DNA of 64,000 nt from CAZLAK01 sp964557545. Lineage in GTDB: Bacteria > Bacillota > Desulfotomaculia > Desulfotomaculales > Pelotomaculaceae. This document shows positions 1 to 7,593 of this stretch, in pieces. Under the pieces are notes generated by a model. The model searched no databases. It was not told where the DNA came from and saw nothing but the letters and a program-made list of their open reading frames with translations. The stretch lies in contig CAZLAK010000002.1 of NCBI GenBank assembly GCA_964557545.1, positions 1 through 64,000 of the forward strand, written 5' to 3'. The translations under genes and the position numbers were made by a program. Every line of letters begins with the position of its first letter. Positions within the stretch are counted from its first letter, which is position 1.

Positions 1-260
1 CCGAGGCTTCGGCGGTCCGGTATAAGCGTTGCTTTTGGTATTTCGGCATTTCTTACAATCACCAAGGATAGTACAGCAAATTAGTTGACAGTTAGTAACC
101 CCTAAAAAAGCCGCACAGAGAGGACAAGCTACAGAGTCCCTTTTAGTTAGTATAGAGAGGAAAACCTAAGCCTAAAAAGGCACTTTCCTTGAAGGCCCAG
201 CACCTAAGCGGAAGGCAAAAAAACACCTCGTGCTTACATATGGGCGGTACCCATGCCCTC
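1..260. other. Short flank without recognisable gene
   Basis: Downstream of carB. The only open frames are about 60 codons, have no convincing ribosome site and resemble no family I know. A 7-nt T tract on the minus strand (219-225) follows a weak ATGGG/CCCAT stem near 239-253, so a poor carB terminator is possible but not convincing. Confidence 0.4.
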
Positions 261-3200
261 TTACAGGTACTCTTGCAGGGCGGTAACCCCAAAGTCTTCT
301 TTTTGACGCGTGGCAGCCAGGACATCCAGGACGGCCTTGGCGGTGTCCAGAGAAGTGAGGCACGGCACGCCGTATTCCACGGCCGCCCGGCGGATCCTAA
401 AGCCGTCCCGTTCGGGCTCCTTGCCCTTGGTGAGAGTGTTTATGACCATGTTGATCTTGCCCGCCCGGATCAAATCCACAATGTGCGGTGAGCCTTCGTG
501 CACTTTCTTAACCTGCTCCACGGGAATACCGGCGGCCCGCAGGGCAGCCGCCGTGCCCGCGGTAGCACAGATGCGGTAACCCAATCCCGCCAGCGCCCTG
601 ATTACCGGAAGGGCTTCTTCTTTATCGCGGTCGGCAATGGTGGCCAGCACGACTCCCTCCCGGGGGAACATGCTGCCCGCCGCCACCAGGGCCTTGTAGA
701 GGGCCACCCTAAAGTCCTTGTCCACCCCCATCACTTCACCGGTGGACTTCATCTCCGGCCCGAGGGAAATATCCACCTGGTAGAGCTTGGAGAAGGAAAA
801 CACCGGCGCTTTAACCCCAATGTACTCGCCCGGCGGGCAAAGGCCGCCCTTGTACCCCAGTTCTTTTAAGGTTTTGCCCATTATGATTTTCGTGGCCAGG
901 TTTACCATAGGAATACCGGTAATTTTACTTAAGTAGGGGACGGTGCGGCTGGAGCGCGGGTTTACTTCCAGGACGTAAATCTGCCCGTTGTGCAGAACGT
1001 ACTGGATGTTGAGCAGGCCCCGCACTGACAGAGCCCTGGCCAGGCGCTCAGTGTACTCGACCACTGCTTTTTGGACCTCCGGCCCCAGCGTGCGCGGCGG
1101 GCAGACCGCGGTGCTGTCGCCGGAGTGCACCCCCGCCCTCTCCACGTGCTCCATGATGCCGGGGATGAGAACATCTGCCCCGTCGCTTATGGCATCTACC
1201 TCCAGTTCCTTACCGTAAAGGTATTTGTCGACCAGCACGGGATACTCCGGCGCCACTTTTACGGCGCTGGCCATGTAGTCCAAAAGTTCTTCGTTGTTGT
1301 AAACTATCTCCATAGCCCGCCCGCCGAGCACGTACGACGGCCGCACCAGAACCGGAAAGCCGATCTCGGCGGCAATGCCCAAAGCTTCCTCCACCGAAAA
1401 GGCGGTGCGCCCGGGCGGCTTGGGGATGCCGAGTTCCAGCAGCAGGCGGTCAAACCTCTCCCGGTCCTCTGCCCGGTCTATATCGTCCACACTTGTGCCG
1501 AGAATTTTCACTCCGGCCCTGGCCAGCGGCTTAGCCAGGTTAATGGCCGTCTGGCCGCCGAACTGTACAATTACCCCCTCAGGTTTCTCACACTCCACGA
1601 CGTTCAACACGTCCTCCAAAACCAGGGGCTCAAAGTACAGCCTGTCGGCAGTGTCGAAATCCGTGCTCACCGTTTCGGGGTTGTTGTTAATAATGACGGC
1701 CTCGTAGCCGGCTTCCTTCAATGCCCACACCGAGTGAACGGAGCAGTAATCAAACTCGATACCCTGGCCGATGCGGATGGGCCCCGCCCCTAAAACCAGC
1801 ACTTTCTTGCGGGGGGTGGCCGACACCTCGTCTTCTGCGTCGTACGAAGAGTAGTAGTAGGGGGTTTCGGCCTCAAACTCGGCCGCACAGGTATCCACCA
1901 TCTTGTAGGCCGGAACAATGCCGTGAGCTTTTCTTGTGCTCCTGATTTCCAAGGGATCCCTGCCGGTAAGCCTGGCCAGGCATGCGTCGGAAAAGCCGGC
2001 CTCTTTGGCTTTTTGCAAAAGATCCGCCGGTATACACCCGCCGGCACAGGAACTTATTTTCTTTTCCAGATTTACTATATCCAAGATTTTATCAATAAAG
2101 AAACGGTCAATCTTGGTAAGCTCGTATATCTTTTCTTTTCCCATCCCCCGGCGCAGCGCTTCGGCCACCAGGAAGAGGCGCTCGTCGTCGGGGTTTTTAA
2201 GCCGGAGCTCCAATTCCCGGTCGGGAATATTTCCGGCGCCGGGCAGTTCTAAGTGGTCTAGTCCAATCTCCAAAGAGCGCACTGCTTTAAGGAGCGCACT
2301 TTCAAAGGTGCGGCCAATAGCCATTACTTCGCCGGTGGCCTTCATCTGGGTGCCCAAGGTGCGGTCGCCGCGGGAAAACTTATCGAAGGGCCAGCGCGGG
2401 TACTTAATCACCACGTAGTCCAGGGCTGGCTCAAAGCAGGCGTAAGTCTTGCCGGTAACGGCGTTCTTAATTTCGTCCAGGGTCAGACCAATGGCAATTT
2501 TGGCGGCTACCTTGGCAATGGGATAGCCGGTGGCCTTGGAAGCCAGCGCAGAAGAGCGCGAAACGCGCGGGTTTACCTCAATGACGTAATACTGGAAGCT
2601 CTGAGGGTCGAGGGCAAACTGGATGTTGCAGCCCCCCTCAATGCCCAAGGCGCGGATGATCTTTAAAGAGGCGTCCCTCAGCATGTGGTGCTCTTTGTCG
2701 CTCAAGGTCTGGGTAGGAGCAACCACGATGCTGTCACCGGTGTGAATGCCCATGGGGTCGATGTTTTCCATGTTGCAGACAGTAATGCAGTTGTCGGCGC
2801 CGTCCCTCATAACCTCGTACTCGATTTCCTTCCAGCCCGCCACGCAGCGCTCCAGCAGGATTTGGCTGATGATGCTGTGCTTTAGGCCCCTGGCGGCAAT
2901 GGCGCGCAGTTCATCCATTGTATAGGCAATGCCGCCGCCCGTACCCCCCAAAGTGTACGCCGGCCGGATAATCAGGGGAAGGCCGGTTCTGGCAGCAAAA
3001 TCCTCGGCCTCCTCCAATGTGGAAACGATGGCGCTCTCCGGGATGGGCTCACCTATGGCCAGCATCATCTCCCTGAACATCTCCCGGTCCTCGGCCCTTT
3101 TAATGGCCTGAAGCGGTGTTCCCAGGAGCATAACGCCTTCGCGGTCTAAAACACCGGACTCGGCCAGCTGGTAGGCCATGTTCAACCCTACCTGGCCGCC

Positions 3201-3470
3201 CAAGGTGGGCAAGAGCCCGTCCGGTTTTTCCCTTTGAATCACCCTGGTCACAAATTCCGGCGTGAGTGGTTCAATGTATACCCGGTCGGCCATGTTGGCG
3301 TCGGTCATAATGGTGGCCGGGTTGGAGTTAATCAGCACTACCTCCATGCCCTCTTCCTTGAGGGCGCGGCAGGCCTGCGTGCCGGCGTAGTCGAACTCGG
3401 CGGCCTGACCAATAATGATGGGACCGGAGCCAATAACCATTACTTTCTTTAGTCCTTTTCTGACCGGCAT
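261..3470 (-). CDS. carB: Carbamoyl-phosphate synthase large subunit
   Basis: Uses ammonia delivered by CarA, bicarbonate and two ATP to make carbamoyl phosphate for pyrimidines and arginine in the cytoplasm. The 1069-residue length is the family norm. The two homologous halves are visible, each opening with a glycine-rich nucleotide loop (VIGSGPIIIGQAAEFDYAG near residue 12 and VLGAGPIRIGQGIEFDYC near 558). Each half carries an ATP-grasp domain, and a C-terminal MGS-like allosteric domain (about 935-1069) contains CATAGTAAALRAAGIPV. The ATG lies one base after the carA stop, so the two are translationally coupled. Expression should follow the two PyrR-type attenuators upstream of carA. Identification is secure. 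Confidence 0.98.
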   Translation of the reverse strand: MPVRKGLKKVMVIGSGPIIIGQAAEFDYAGTQACRALKEEGMEVVLINSNPATIMTDANMADRVYIEPLTPEFVTRVIQREKPDGLLPTLGGQVGLNMAYQLAESGVLDREGVMLLGTPLQAIKRAEDREMFREMMLAIGEPIPESAIVSTLEEAEDFAARTGLPLIIRPAYTLGGTGGGIAYTMDELRAIAARGLKHSIISQILLERCVAGWKEIEYEVMRDGADNCITVCNMENIDPMGIHTGDSIVVAPTQTLSDKEHHMLRDASLKIIRALGIEGGCNIQFALDPQSFQYYVIEVNPRVSRSSALASKATGYPIAKVAAKIAIGLTLDEIKNAVTGKTYACFEPALDYVVIKYPRWPFDKFSRGDRTLGTQMKATGEVMAIGRTFESALLKAVRSLEIGLDHLELPGAGNIPDRELELRLKNPDDERLFLVAEALRRGMGKEKIYELTKIDRFFIDKILDIVNLEKKISSCAGGCIPADLLQKAKEAGFSDACLARLTGRDPLEIRSTRKAHGIVPAYKMVDTCAAEFEAETPYYYSSYDAEDEVSATPRKKVLVLGAGPIRIGQGIEFDYCSVHSVWALKEAGYEAVIINNNPETVSTDFDTADRLYFEPLVLEDVLNVVECEKPEGVIVQFGGQTAINLAKPLARAGVKILGTSVDDIDRAEDRERFDRLLLELGIPKPPGRTAFSVEEALGIAAEIGFPVLVRPSYVLGGRAMEIVYNNEELLDYMASAVKVAPEYPVLVDKYLYGKELEVDAISDGADVLIPGIMEHVERAGVHSGDSTAVCPPRTLGPEVQKAVVEYTERLARALSVRGLLNIQYVLHNGQIYVLEVNPRSSRTVPYLSKITGIPMVNLATKIIMGKTLKELGYKGGLCPPGEYIGVKAPVFSFSKLYQVDISLGPEMKSTGEVMGVDKDFRVALYKALVAAGSMFPREGVVLATIADRDKEEALPVIRALAGLGYRICATAGTAAALRAAGIPVEQVKKVHEGSPHIVDLIRAGKINMVINTLTKGKEPERDGFRIRRAAVEYGVPCLTSLDTAKAVLDVLAATRQKEDFGVTALQEYL

Positions 3471-3471
3471 A

Positions 3472-4551
3472 CTACTCCCCCTCCCGGTCCATCATGGCCA
3501 CAAACTGGTCAAAGATGTACTCAGAATCCCTCGGTCCAGGCGAAGCCTCCGGGTGGTACTGAACCGAAAAAACGGGCAGGTAGCGGTGTTTTATTCCTTC
3601 TACCGTACCGTCGTTTAAATTGCGGTGCGAAACGTAAATGTCCAGTCCCCTCATAGAGTCTTCATCGATGGAAAAGCCGTGGTTATGAGACGAAATATAC
3701 ACCCGGCCGGTTTCCAGATCTTTTACCGGGTGATTGGCCCCCCGGTGGCCGAACTTCATCTTGTAAGTTTTTGCCCCCAAAGCCAGGCCGAGGATCTGGT
3801 GGCCGAGGCAGATGCCGAAAAGGGGCACCTTACCCACCAATTCTTTCACCGTTTCAACGGCGTAGGGGACATTTACCGGATCGCCAGGACCGTTGGACAG
3901 CACCACCCCTTTGGGTTGTAAGGACATGATGTCTTTGGCTTTATAGAACGGGGGCACGACAACAACCTCGCAGTCCCGCTCCAAAAGACAGCGAATAATG
4001 TTTAACTTGGCGCCAAAGTCCACCAGCACCACCCGCCGGCGGCCGCCCGGGTAAATAAGGACTTCTGCGGTCGCCACTTCCGGCACCAGATCCTCGTCTA
4101 TCAGGCGCGGGCAGCTCTTGGCCTTTTCGACGAGCGCCCTTTCATCGGCTGCTCTCGTGCTGATCACGCCGCGCATGGTGCCAAAACGGCGGAGGTGCCT
4201 TGTCAAGGCCCGCGTATCCACCCCGAAAAGTCCAATCACGTTTTCTTTTTTCAAGAAGCTGTCCAGGGTTTCTACGAGGCGCCAGTTGCTCGGCTTCTGG
4301 CACTCCTCTTTTACTACCAGGCCGCGGATGTAGGCCCTCTTCGATTCAAAGTCTTCCAAAGTTATACCGTAATTGCCGATCAGGGGGTAGGTCATGACCA
4401 CGATCTGGCCGCAGTAAGAGGGATCAGTGATCACCTCCTGGTAGCCGGTCATGCCGGTGTTGAAGACCACCTCCCCCCACCTTTCCCCGCTTGCGCCAAA
4501 AGCCTTGCCGCAAAACACAGTCCCGTCTTCCAACGCCAGTACCGCCTGCAT
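3472..4551 (-). CDS. carA: Carbamoyl-phosphate synthase small (glutaminase) subunit
   Basis: Hydrolyses glutamine and channels ammonia to CarB. The 359 residues comprise the N-terminal CPSase small-chain domain (1-150) and a class I glutamine amidotransferase domain. The latter has the nucleophile cysteine in GICLGHQILGLALG (about residue 245) and the catalytic His-x-Glu in QYHPEASPGP near residue 339. It is the first gene of the carAB operon. No other pyr gene is in the window, so carAB is separated from the rest of the pathway here. The leader, about 400 nt long, carries two PyrR-like loops and two terminators. Confidence 0.98.
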   Translation of the reverse strand: MQAVLALEDGTVFCGKAFGASGERWGEVVFNTGMTGYQEVITDPSYCGQIVVMTYPLIGNYGITLEDFESKRAYIRGLVVKEECQKPSNWRLVETLDSFLKKENVIGLFGVDTRALTRHLRRFGTMRGVISTRAADERALVEKAKSCPRLIDEDLVPEVATAEVLIYPGGRRRVVLVDFGAKLNIIRCLLERDCEVVVVPPFYKAKDIMSLQPKGVVLSNGPGDPVNVPYAVETVKELVGKVPLFGICLGHQILGLALGAKTYKMKFGHRGANHPVKDLETGRVYISSHNHGFSIDEDSMRGLDIYVSHRNLNDGTVEGIKHRYLPVFSVQYHPEASPGPRDSEYIFDQFVAMMDREGE

Positions 4552-4700
4552 AAAAACACCTCCGCGCGAGATAGGAAAACTTTGTTTTATATTAACCCCG
4601 GAACAGTCGTCAACCGCCGCCTCTTAAACTTGTACCCGGCAGCTGGGAGCCGCCCCGCCTGCTCCCGGCTTTAATAAAGGTTTCCCGCTCAATAATCCAA

Positions 4701-4739
4701 AAGCCTCACCCCTCCGGTTCACGGCGGAAAGTGAGGCTT
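4701..4739 (-). terminator. Second carAB attenuator terminator
   Basis: Read on the minus strand, a 9-bp perfect stem (AAGCCTCAC with GTGAGGCTT) plus an inner CCG pairing is followed by TTTTGGATTATT. The 5' arm GCCTCAC is complementary to GTGAGGC inside the upstream PyrR-like loop (4758-4785), so terminator and antiterminator exclude each other. The T tract is short, so termination may be partial. Confidence 0.7.
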
Positions 4740-4757
4740 AAAACGAGAACACTTGCC

Positions 4758-4785
4758 GGTGCCCCCTTTTCGGCCTCACGGGACC
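4758..4785 (-). promoter_or_regulatory. PyrR-binding loop 2 (anti-antiterminator)
   Basis: The minus-strand RNA reads GGTCCCGTGAGGCCGAAAAG followed by GGGGCACC. This matches my memory of the PyrR-loop consensus (GUCCAGAGAGGCU then GAGAAGGA) at about 16 of 21 positions, including the G-GAGGC core and AAGG. GGT and ACC at the ends form the lower stem. With PyrR plus UMP bound, the downstream terminator should form. Confidence 0.75.
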
Positions 4786-4843
4786 GCCCTTTAAAGGTGG
4801 CTTTTACCGCAACATATCTTTTCAGATCCGAAAAATAGCGCAC

Positions 4844-4878
4844 AAAAAAACTGCCGCGCCGGTACAAAGGCACAGCAG
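4844..4878 (-). terminator. First carAB attenuator terminator
   Basis: On the minus strand CTGCTGTGCC, an 8-nt loop and GGCGCGGCAG form a 10-bp stem with two G-U pairs, followed by seven T. The loop/3' arm TACCGGC can pair instead with GCCGGTA in the PyrR loop just upstream, giving the competing antiterminator. Confidence 0.85.
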
Positions 4879-4900
4879 TCTGCATTATTTACTGAGATTA

Positions 4901-4926
4901 TGTACCCTTACCGGCCTCTCAGGACC
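4901..4926 (-). promoter_or_regulatory. PyrR-binding loop 1 (anti-antiterminator)
   Basis: The minus-strand RNA contains GGTCCTGAGAGGCCGGTAAG followed by GGTACA, a near-exact PyrR loop (GUCC, GAGAGGC, AAGG). It precedes the 10-bp terminator with a T7 tract and overlaps the antiterminator arm, the standard pyr attenuation layout. Confidence 0.82.
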
Positions 4927-4954
4927 GATTTCAAGGAAGCTTTAGCTCACAGTA

Positions 4955-4984
4955 AGTCTACAGCACGGGCAGCAGTTATGTCAA
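4955..4984 (-). promoter_or_regulatory. carAB sigma-A promoter
   Basis: TTGACA (minus strand, 4979-4984), an 18-base spacer and TAGACT (4955-4960). Transcription would start near 4948, about 20 bases before PyrR loop 1, which fits an attenuation leader. Confidence 0.7.
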
Positions 4985-5034
4985 TAGGCCAGAAACGAAA
5001 TATGTGTTTATTCCTGCCGGCTTAATTTTTACAA

Positions 5035-5063
5035 TTGAAAACCCAGCCACAAAAGCATATATT
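5035..5063 (+). promoter_or_regulatory. Promoter of the sirtuin gene
   Basis: TTGAAA, a 17-base spacer and TATATT on the plus strand, about 60 bases ahead of the sirtuin start and divergent from the carAB promoter. Confidence 0.5.
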
Positions 5064-5121
5064 TTAATTTAAATAAAGATGAAAATTTGCCTAAAGCACA
5101 GTGCACGAGGAGAGGTCACGC

Positions 5122-5958
5122 GTGAATATCCGAGATCTCAAAAAAGAATTTGAACGGGCGGCCGGCGCCGTAAGAAGTGCAGAAGCCCTCGTGATCACGG
5201 CCGGAGCGGGCATGGGGGTCGACTCGGGACTGCCGGACTTCAGGGGCGACAAAGGTTTTTGGAAGGCCTACCCGCCTTACGAGCGGCTGGGTATTAGCTT
5301 CGTTCAGGCAGCCAACCCCATCCACTTCGCCCGCGACCCGGCCTTCGGCTGGGGCTTTTATGGCCACCGGCTCAGCCTTTACCGGAAAACTGTGCCCCAC
5401 GAGGGGTTTAACCTCCTGCTCTCCTGGGCCGAGCGCTTCGGCCTGGACTACTTCGCAGCCACCTCCAACGTGGACGGGCACTTCCAAAAGGCTGGCTTTG
5501 CTGAAGAAAAGGTGTTGGAAGTGCACGGCTCCATCCACTACCTGCAGTGCCTCACGCCCTGCTCGGACGCCATCTGGGAAAACACAGAAGAGATACCCGT
5601 TGATACCTCCACCATGCGGGCTGAATACGTGCCGCGCTGCCAATACTGCGGGGCAACGGCCCGCCCCAACATCCTCATGTTCGGTGACTTTTCCTGGATA
5701 AGCGACCGCACCGACGCCCAGGAAAAAAAGTTTTACGATTTTTTAAACCGGCACCGCAAGTCCAAGATGGTGGTTATAGAAATAGGGGCCGGCACAGCAG
5801 TGCCCACTATCCGCCGGCTTACCGAGCAACTGGGCCGCTCGCCCAACACAACGGCCGTCCGGATTAACCCCCGCGAGCCCTTTATCGCTCCCCCGCACAT
5901 CTCGCTCCCCTGCGGCGCGCTGGAGGGTTTGAAGGAAATCGACTCCCTGCTCGATTAA
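5122..5958 (+). CDS. Sir2-family NAD-dependent protein deacylase
   Basis: Sirtuins remove acyl groups from lysines using NAD and release O-acyl-ADP-ribose. The 278-residue product has the NAD-binding loop GAGMGVDSGLPDFRG (about residues 28-42), the TSNVDGHF segment replacing the usual TQNID (near 114) and the catalytic His in EVHGSIHYLQC (near 133). Four zinc cysteines appear as CLTPC and CQYC. The GTG at 5122 is preferred because GAGGAGAGG (5107-5115) sits 6-7 bases ahead; a GTG at 5101 lies upstream of that site. The NVD variant and unusual first zinc pair place it in a divergent bacterial subgroup, so the acyl preference is open. A small unknown gene follows 26 bases downstream. Confidence 0.85.
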   Translation: MNIRDLKKEFERAAGAVRSAEALVITAGAGMGVDSGLPDFRGDKGFWKAYPPYERLGISFVQAANPIHFARDPAFGWGFYGHRLSLYRKTVPHEGFNLLLSWAERFGLDYFAATSNVDGHFQKAGFAEEKVLEVHGSIHYLQCLTPCSDAIWENTEEIPVDTSTMRAEYVPRCQYCGATARPNILMFGDFSWISDRTDAQEKKFYDFLNRHRKSKMVVIEIGAGTAVPTIRRLTEQLGRSPNTTAVRINPREPFIAPPHISLPCGALEGLKEIDSLLD

Positions 5959-5984
5959 ATACAAAAAAAGAGGAGGGAACGCCT

Positions 5985-6482
5985 TTGAAACGGTTTTTGG
6001 TTTACATCCCCGCCGCTCCCTGCCTTAAAGACTACAGCATGCCTTGGCAAGACAGCGGCTTTTCAGTTGTTGAAGCCGGCGAAAAAGCCGGCGGTGAGCT
6101 CCCGCCGCGGCCCGATGTCATGTTCTGGCCTGAGGGTGAGCAGGAAAAAGGGGACTTTTGGCGGGAAGCGGAATCGCTCTGCCCAGCCCTGCTCGTCATC
6201 CTCTTCACCGGCCGGCGCACCCCAAAACTGCCCGACGGCCTTATGGATATTTACAAGTGGCAAATTTTAAAGGGGGAAGAAGTAAGCTTTTTGGTCGCCA
6301 GCCGGCTGGAGGGCGAGTTTTGCCCGCCGGACTGGGAAGCTTACCGGAGCGGTGATAAACTCACCGCCTCCGAGCAGTTAAAGGCCGTGGCCGGCGCCGC
6401 CTACCGCCTGCTTCTGGAAGATTTATTCCGGGAAACCCGAGAGTGGTGCGGCCACACTTTTTCTGTGGTGGGACCGGCGTAA
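5985..6482 (+). CDS. Hypothetical protein, 165 aa
   Basis: I do not recognise this family. It starts at TTG with a strong GAGGAGGG site about 8 bases upstream and lies 26 bases after the sirtuin, so the two are probably cotranscribed. The protein is soluble and has no signal peptide or membrane segment. The N-terminal part alternates short hydrophobic strands (MKRFLVYIPA, ALLVILFTGR) with acidic loops, reminiscent of a degenerate alpha/beta receiver-like fold, but no phospho-acceptor pattern is evident. Five cysteines are scattered without a metal motif. A role linked to the sirtuin is only inference from position. Confidence 0.6.
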   Translation: MKRFLVYIPAAPCLKDYSMPWQDSGFSVVEAGEKAGGELPPRPDVMFWPEGEQEKGDFWREAESLCPALLVILFTGRRTPKLPDGLMDIYKWQILKGEEVSFLVASRLEGEFCPPDWEAYRSGDKLTASEQLKAVAGAAYRLLLEDLFRETREWCGHTFSVVGPA

Positions 6483-6565
6483 TAACGGGCAAAACAGCAC
6501 TTTTTGCACCCTAGAGCAAACCTCTTTAAACCGGCCTGCCCTGCCCTTTTGCCCGTCTTACCGGC

Positions 6566-7543
6566 CTACCTCAAGATCTCCACCGTGTCCCCGTCGGCCA
6601 GCACGTAATCACGCGTGACCGCCTGGCCGCCAAAGCGAGAAGAGCCCCAAACCCTGGCCCCTTTCATCAGTCTAGGCAGGTCGCGGTGGATGGCCGCCGC
6701 TAAGTCCACTACCGTGCTCCCCTTTTTCAGGATAAAGGGAGCACTACGGTCCGGCTCTTTGCCCGGGGCCTTGGTGTAAATGCGGACAATCCCTAAAAGA
6801 TCAAAAATTTTTTGGCGCAGTGCCTCCAAGCCAAGACCGGTCACAGCCGAAACGGGCAAAATATCACTGCCCGGCGGGGCAAACTCGCGCAAAACTTCCA
6901 GGTTCTCTTTTGACGCGGGCAGGTCGGCGCGGGCGGCCAGCACTAAAACCTTCTCCGGGGGAACGGCCCGAGTGCCCGGCGGCGCATCACCCCTCACGAT
7001 GCGCCGCTCGCGCAAAAAATTAAGACAGAACTGCAGCTGGTCGAGGCAGTCCTCAGATGATGCGTCCACCAGCACCAGGATGGCGTCGGCGTTGCGCAGA
7101 GTGCCGGCCAGCCCCGGCGGCACGGCCTCTTCGGTCACGGGCGGCGTGTCTACCAGCTGGATGAAGATGTTTTCATAAGGCATCATACCCGCCAGGGGCA
7201 CAGTGGTGGTAAAAGGGTAATCGGCTACTTTGGGTTTGGCACGGGTCAAGGCGGATAGGAGGGCCGATTTGCCCGTATTGGGAAAGCCCAGCAGGCAGAC
7301 CTGGCCTGCCCCTTGTCTTTCCACAAAAAAGGGGTCGCTGCGCCCTGCCTTGGTCTTTTTCTGGCCTTCCTCTTTGAGCTTGGATATCCGCCTTTTGATA
7401 TCGGCCTGCATTTTTTCTGTTCCCTTGTGTTTGGGAATGACGGCCAGCATCTCTTCCAAGGCAGCAATCTTTTCCTCAACGGTTGTCGCCCGGCGGTAGG
7501 CCTCCTCGGCCTCGTAGTATTGGGGTGTAAGGTTTGCCGGCAT
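6566..7543 (-). CDS. DRG/OBG-type GTPase with TGS domain
   Basis: A 325-residue P-loop GTPase of the DRG type, a group common in archaea and eukaryotes and sporadic in anaerobic bacteria. An N-terminal charged helical region (1-75) is followed by the G domain with G1 GFPNTGKSALL (near 88), the effector segment ADYPFTTTVP and G3 QLVDTPP. A C-terminal TGS domain ends in VLADGDTVEIL. These proteins are thought to act on ribosomes or RNA. The gene lies just upstream of glgP with a 50-base gap from the glgP stop and converges on the sirtuin pair. ATG start at 7543; AAGG about 9 bases upstream and a stronger GAGGAGGTG further away. Confidence 0.88.
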   Translation of the reverse strand: MPANLTPQYYEAEEAYRRATTVEEKIAALEEMLAVIPKHKGTEKMQADIKRRISKLKEEGQKKTKAGRSDPFFVERQGAGQVCLLGFPNTGKSALLSALTRAKPKVADYPFTTTVPLAGMMPYENIFIQLVDTPPVTEEAVPPGLAGTLRNADAILVLVDASSEDCLDQLQFCLNFLRERRIVRGDAPPGTRAVPPEKVLVLAARADLPASKENLEVLREFAPPGSDILPVSAVTGLGLEALRQKIFDLLGIVRIYTKAPGKEPDRSAPFILKKGSTVVDLAAAIHRDLPRLMKGARVWGSSRFGGQAVTRDYVLADGDTVEILR

Positions 7544-7593
7544 AAACTAATACCTTGCACCTCCTCGGTCAGTTAACTGCTAATTTAAATACA

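Noticed and set aside
6483..6556. Long inverted repeat ACGGGCAAAA / TTTTGCCCGT as terminator
   Set aside because: The arms are more than 40 bases apart and no clear T tract follows; it may only weakly serve convergent genes.
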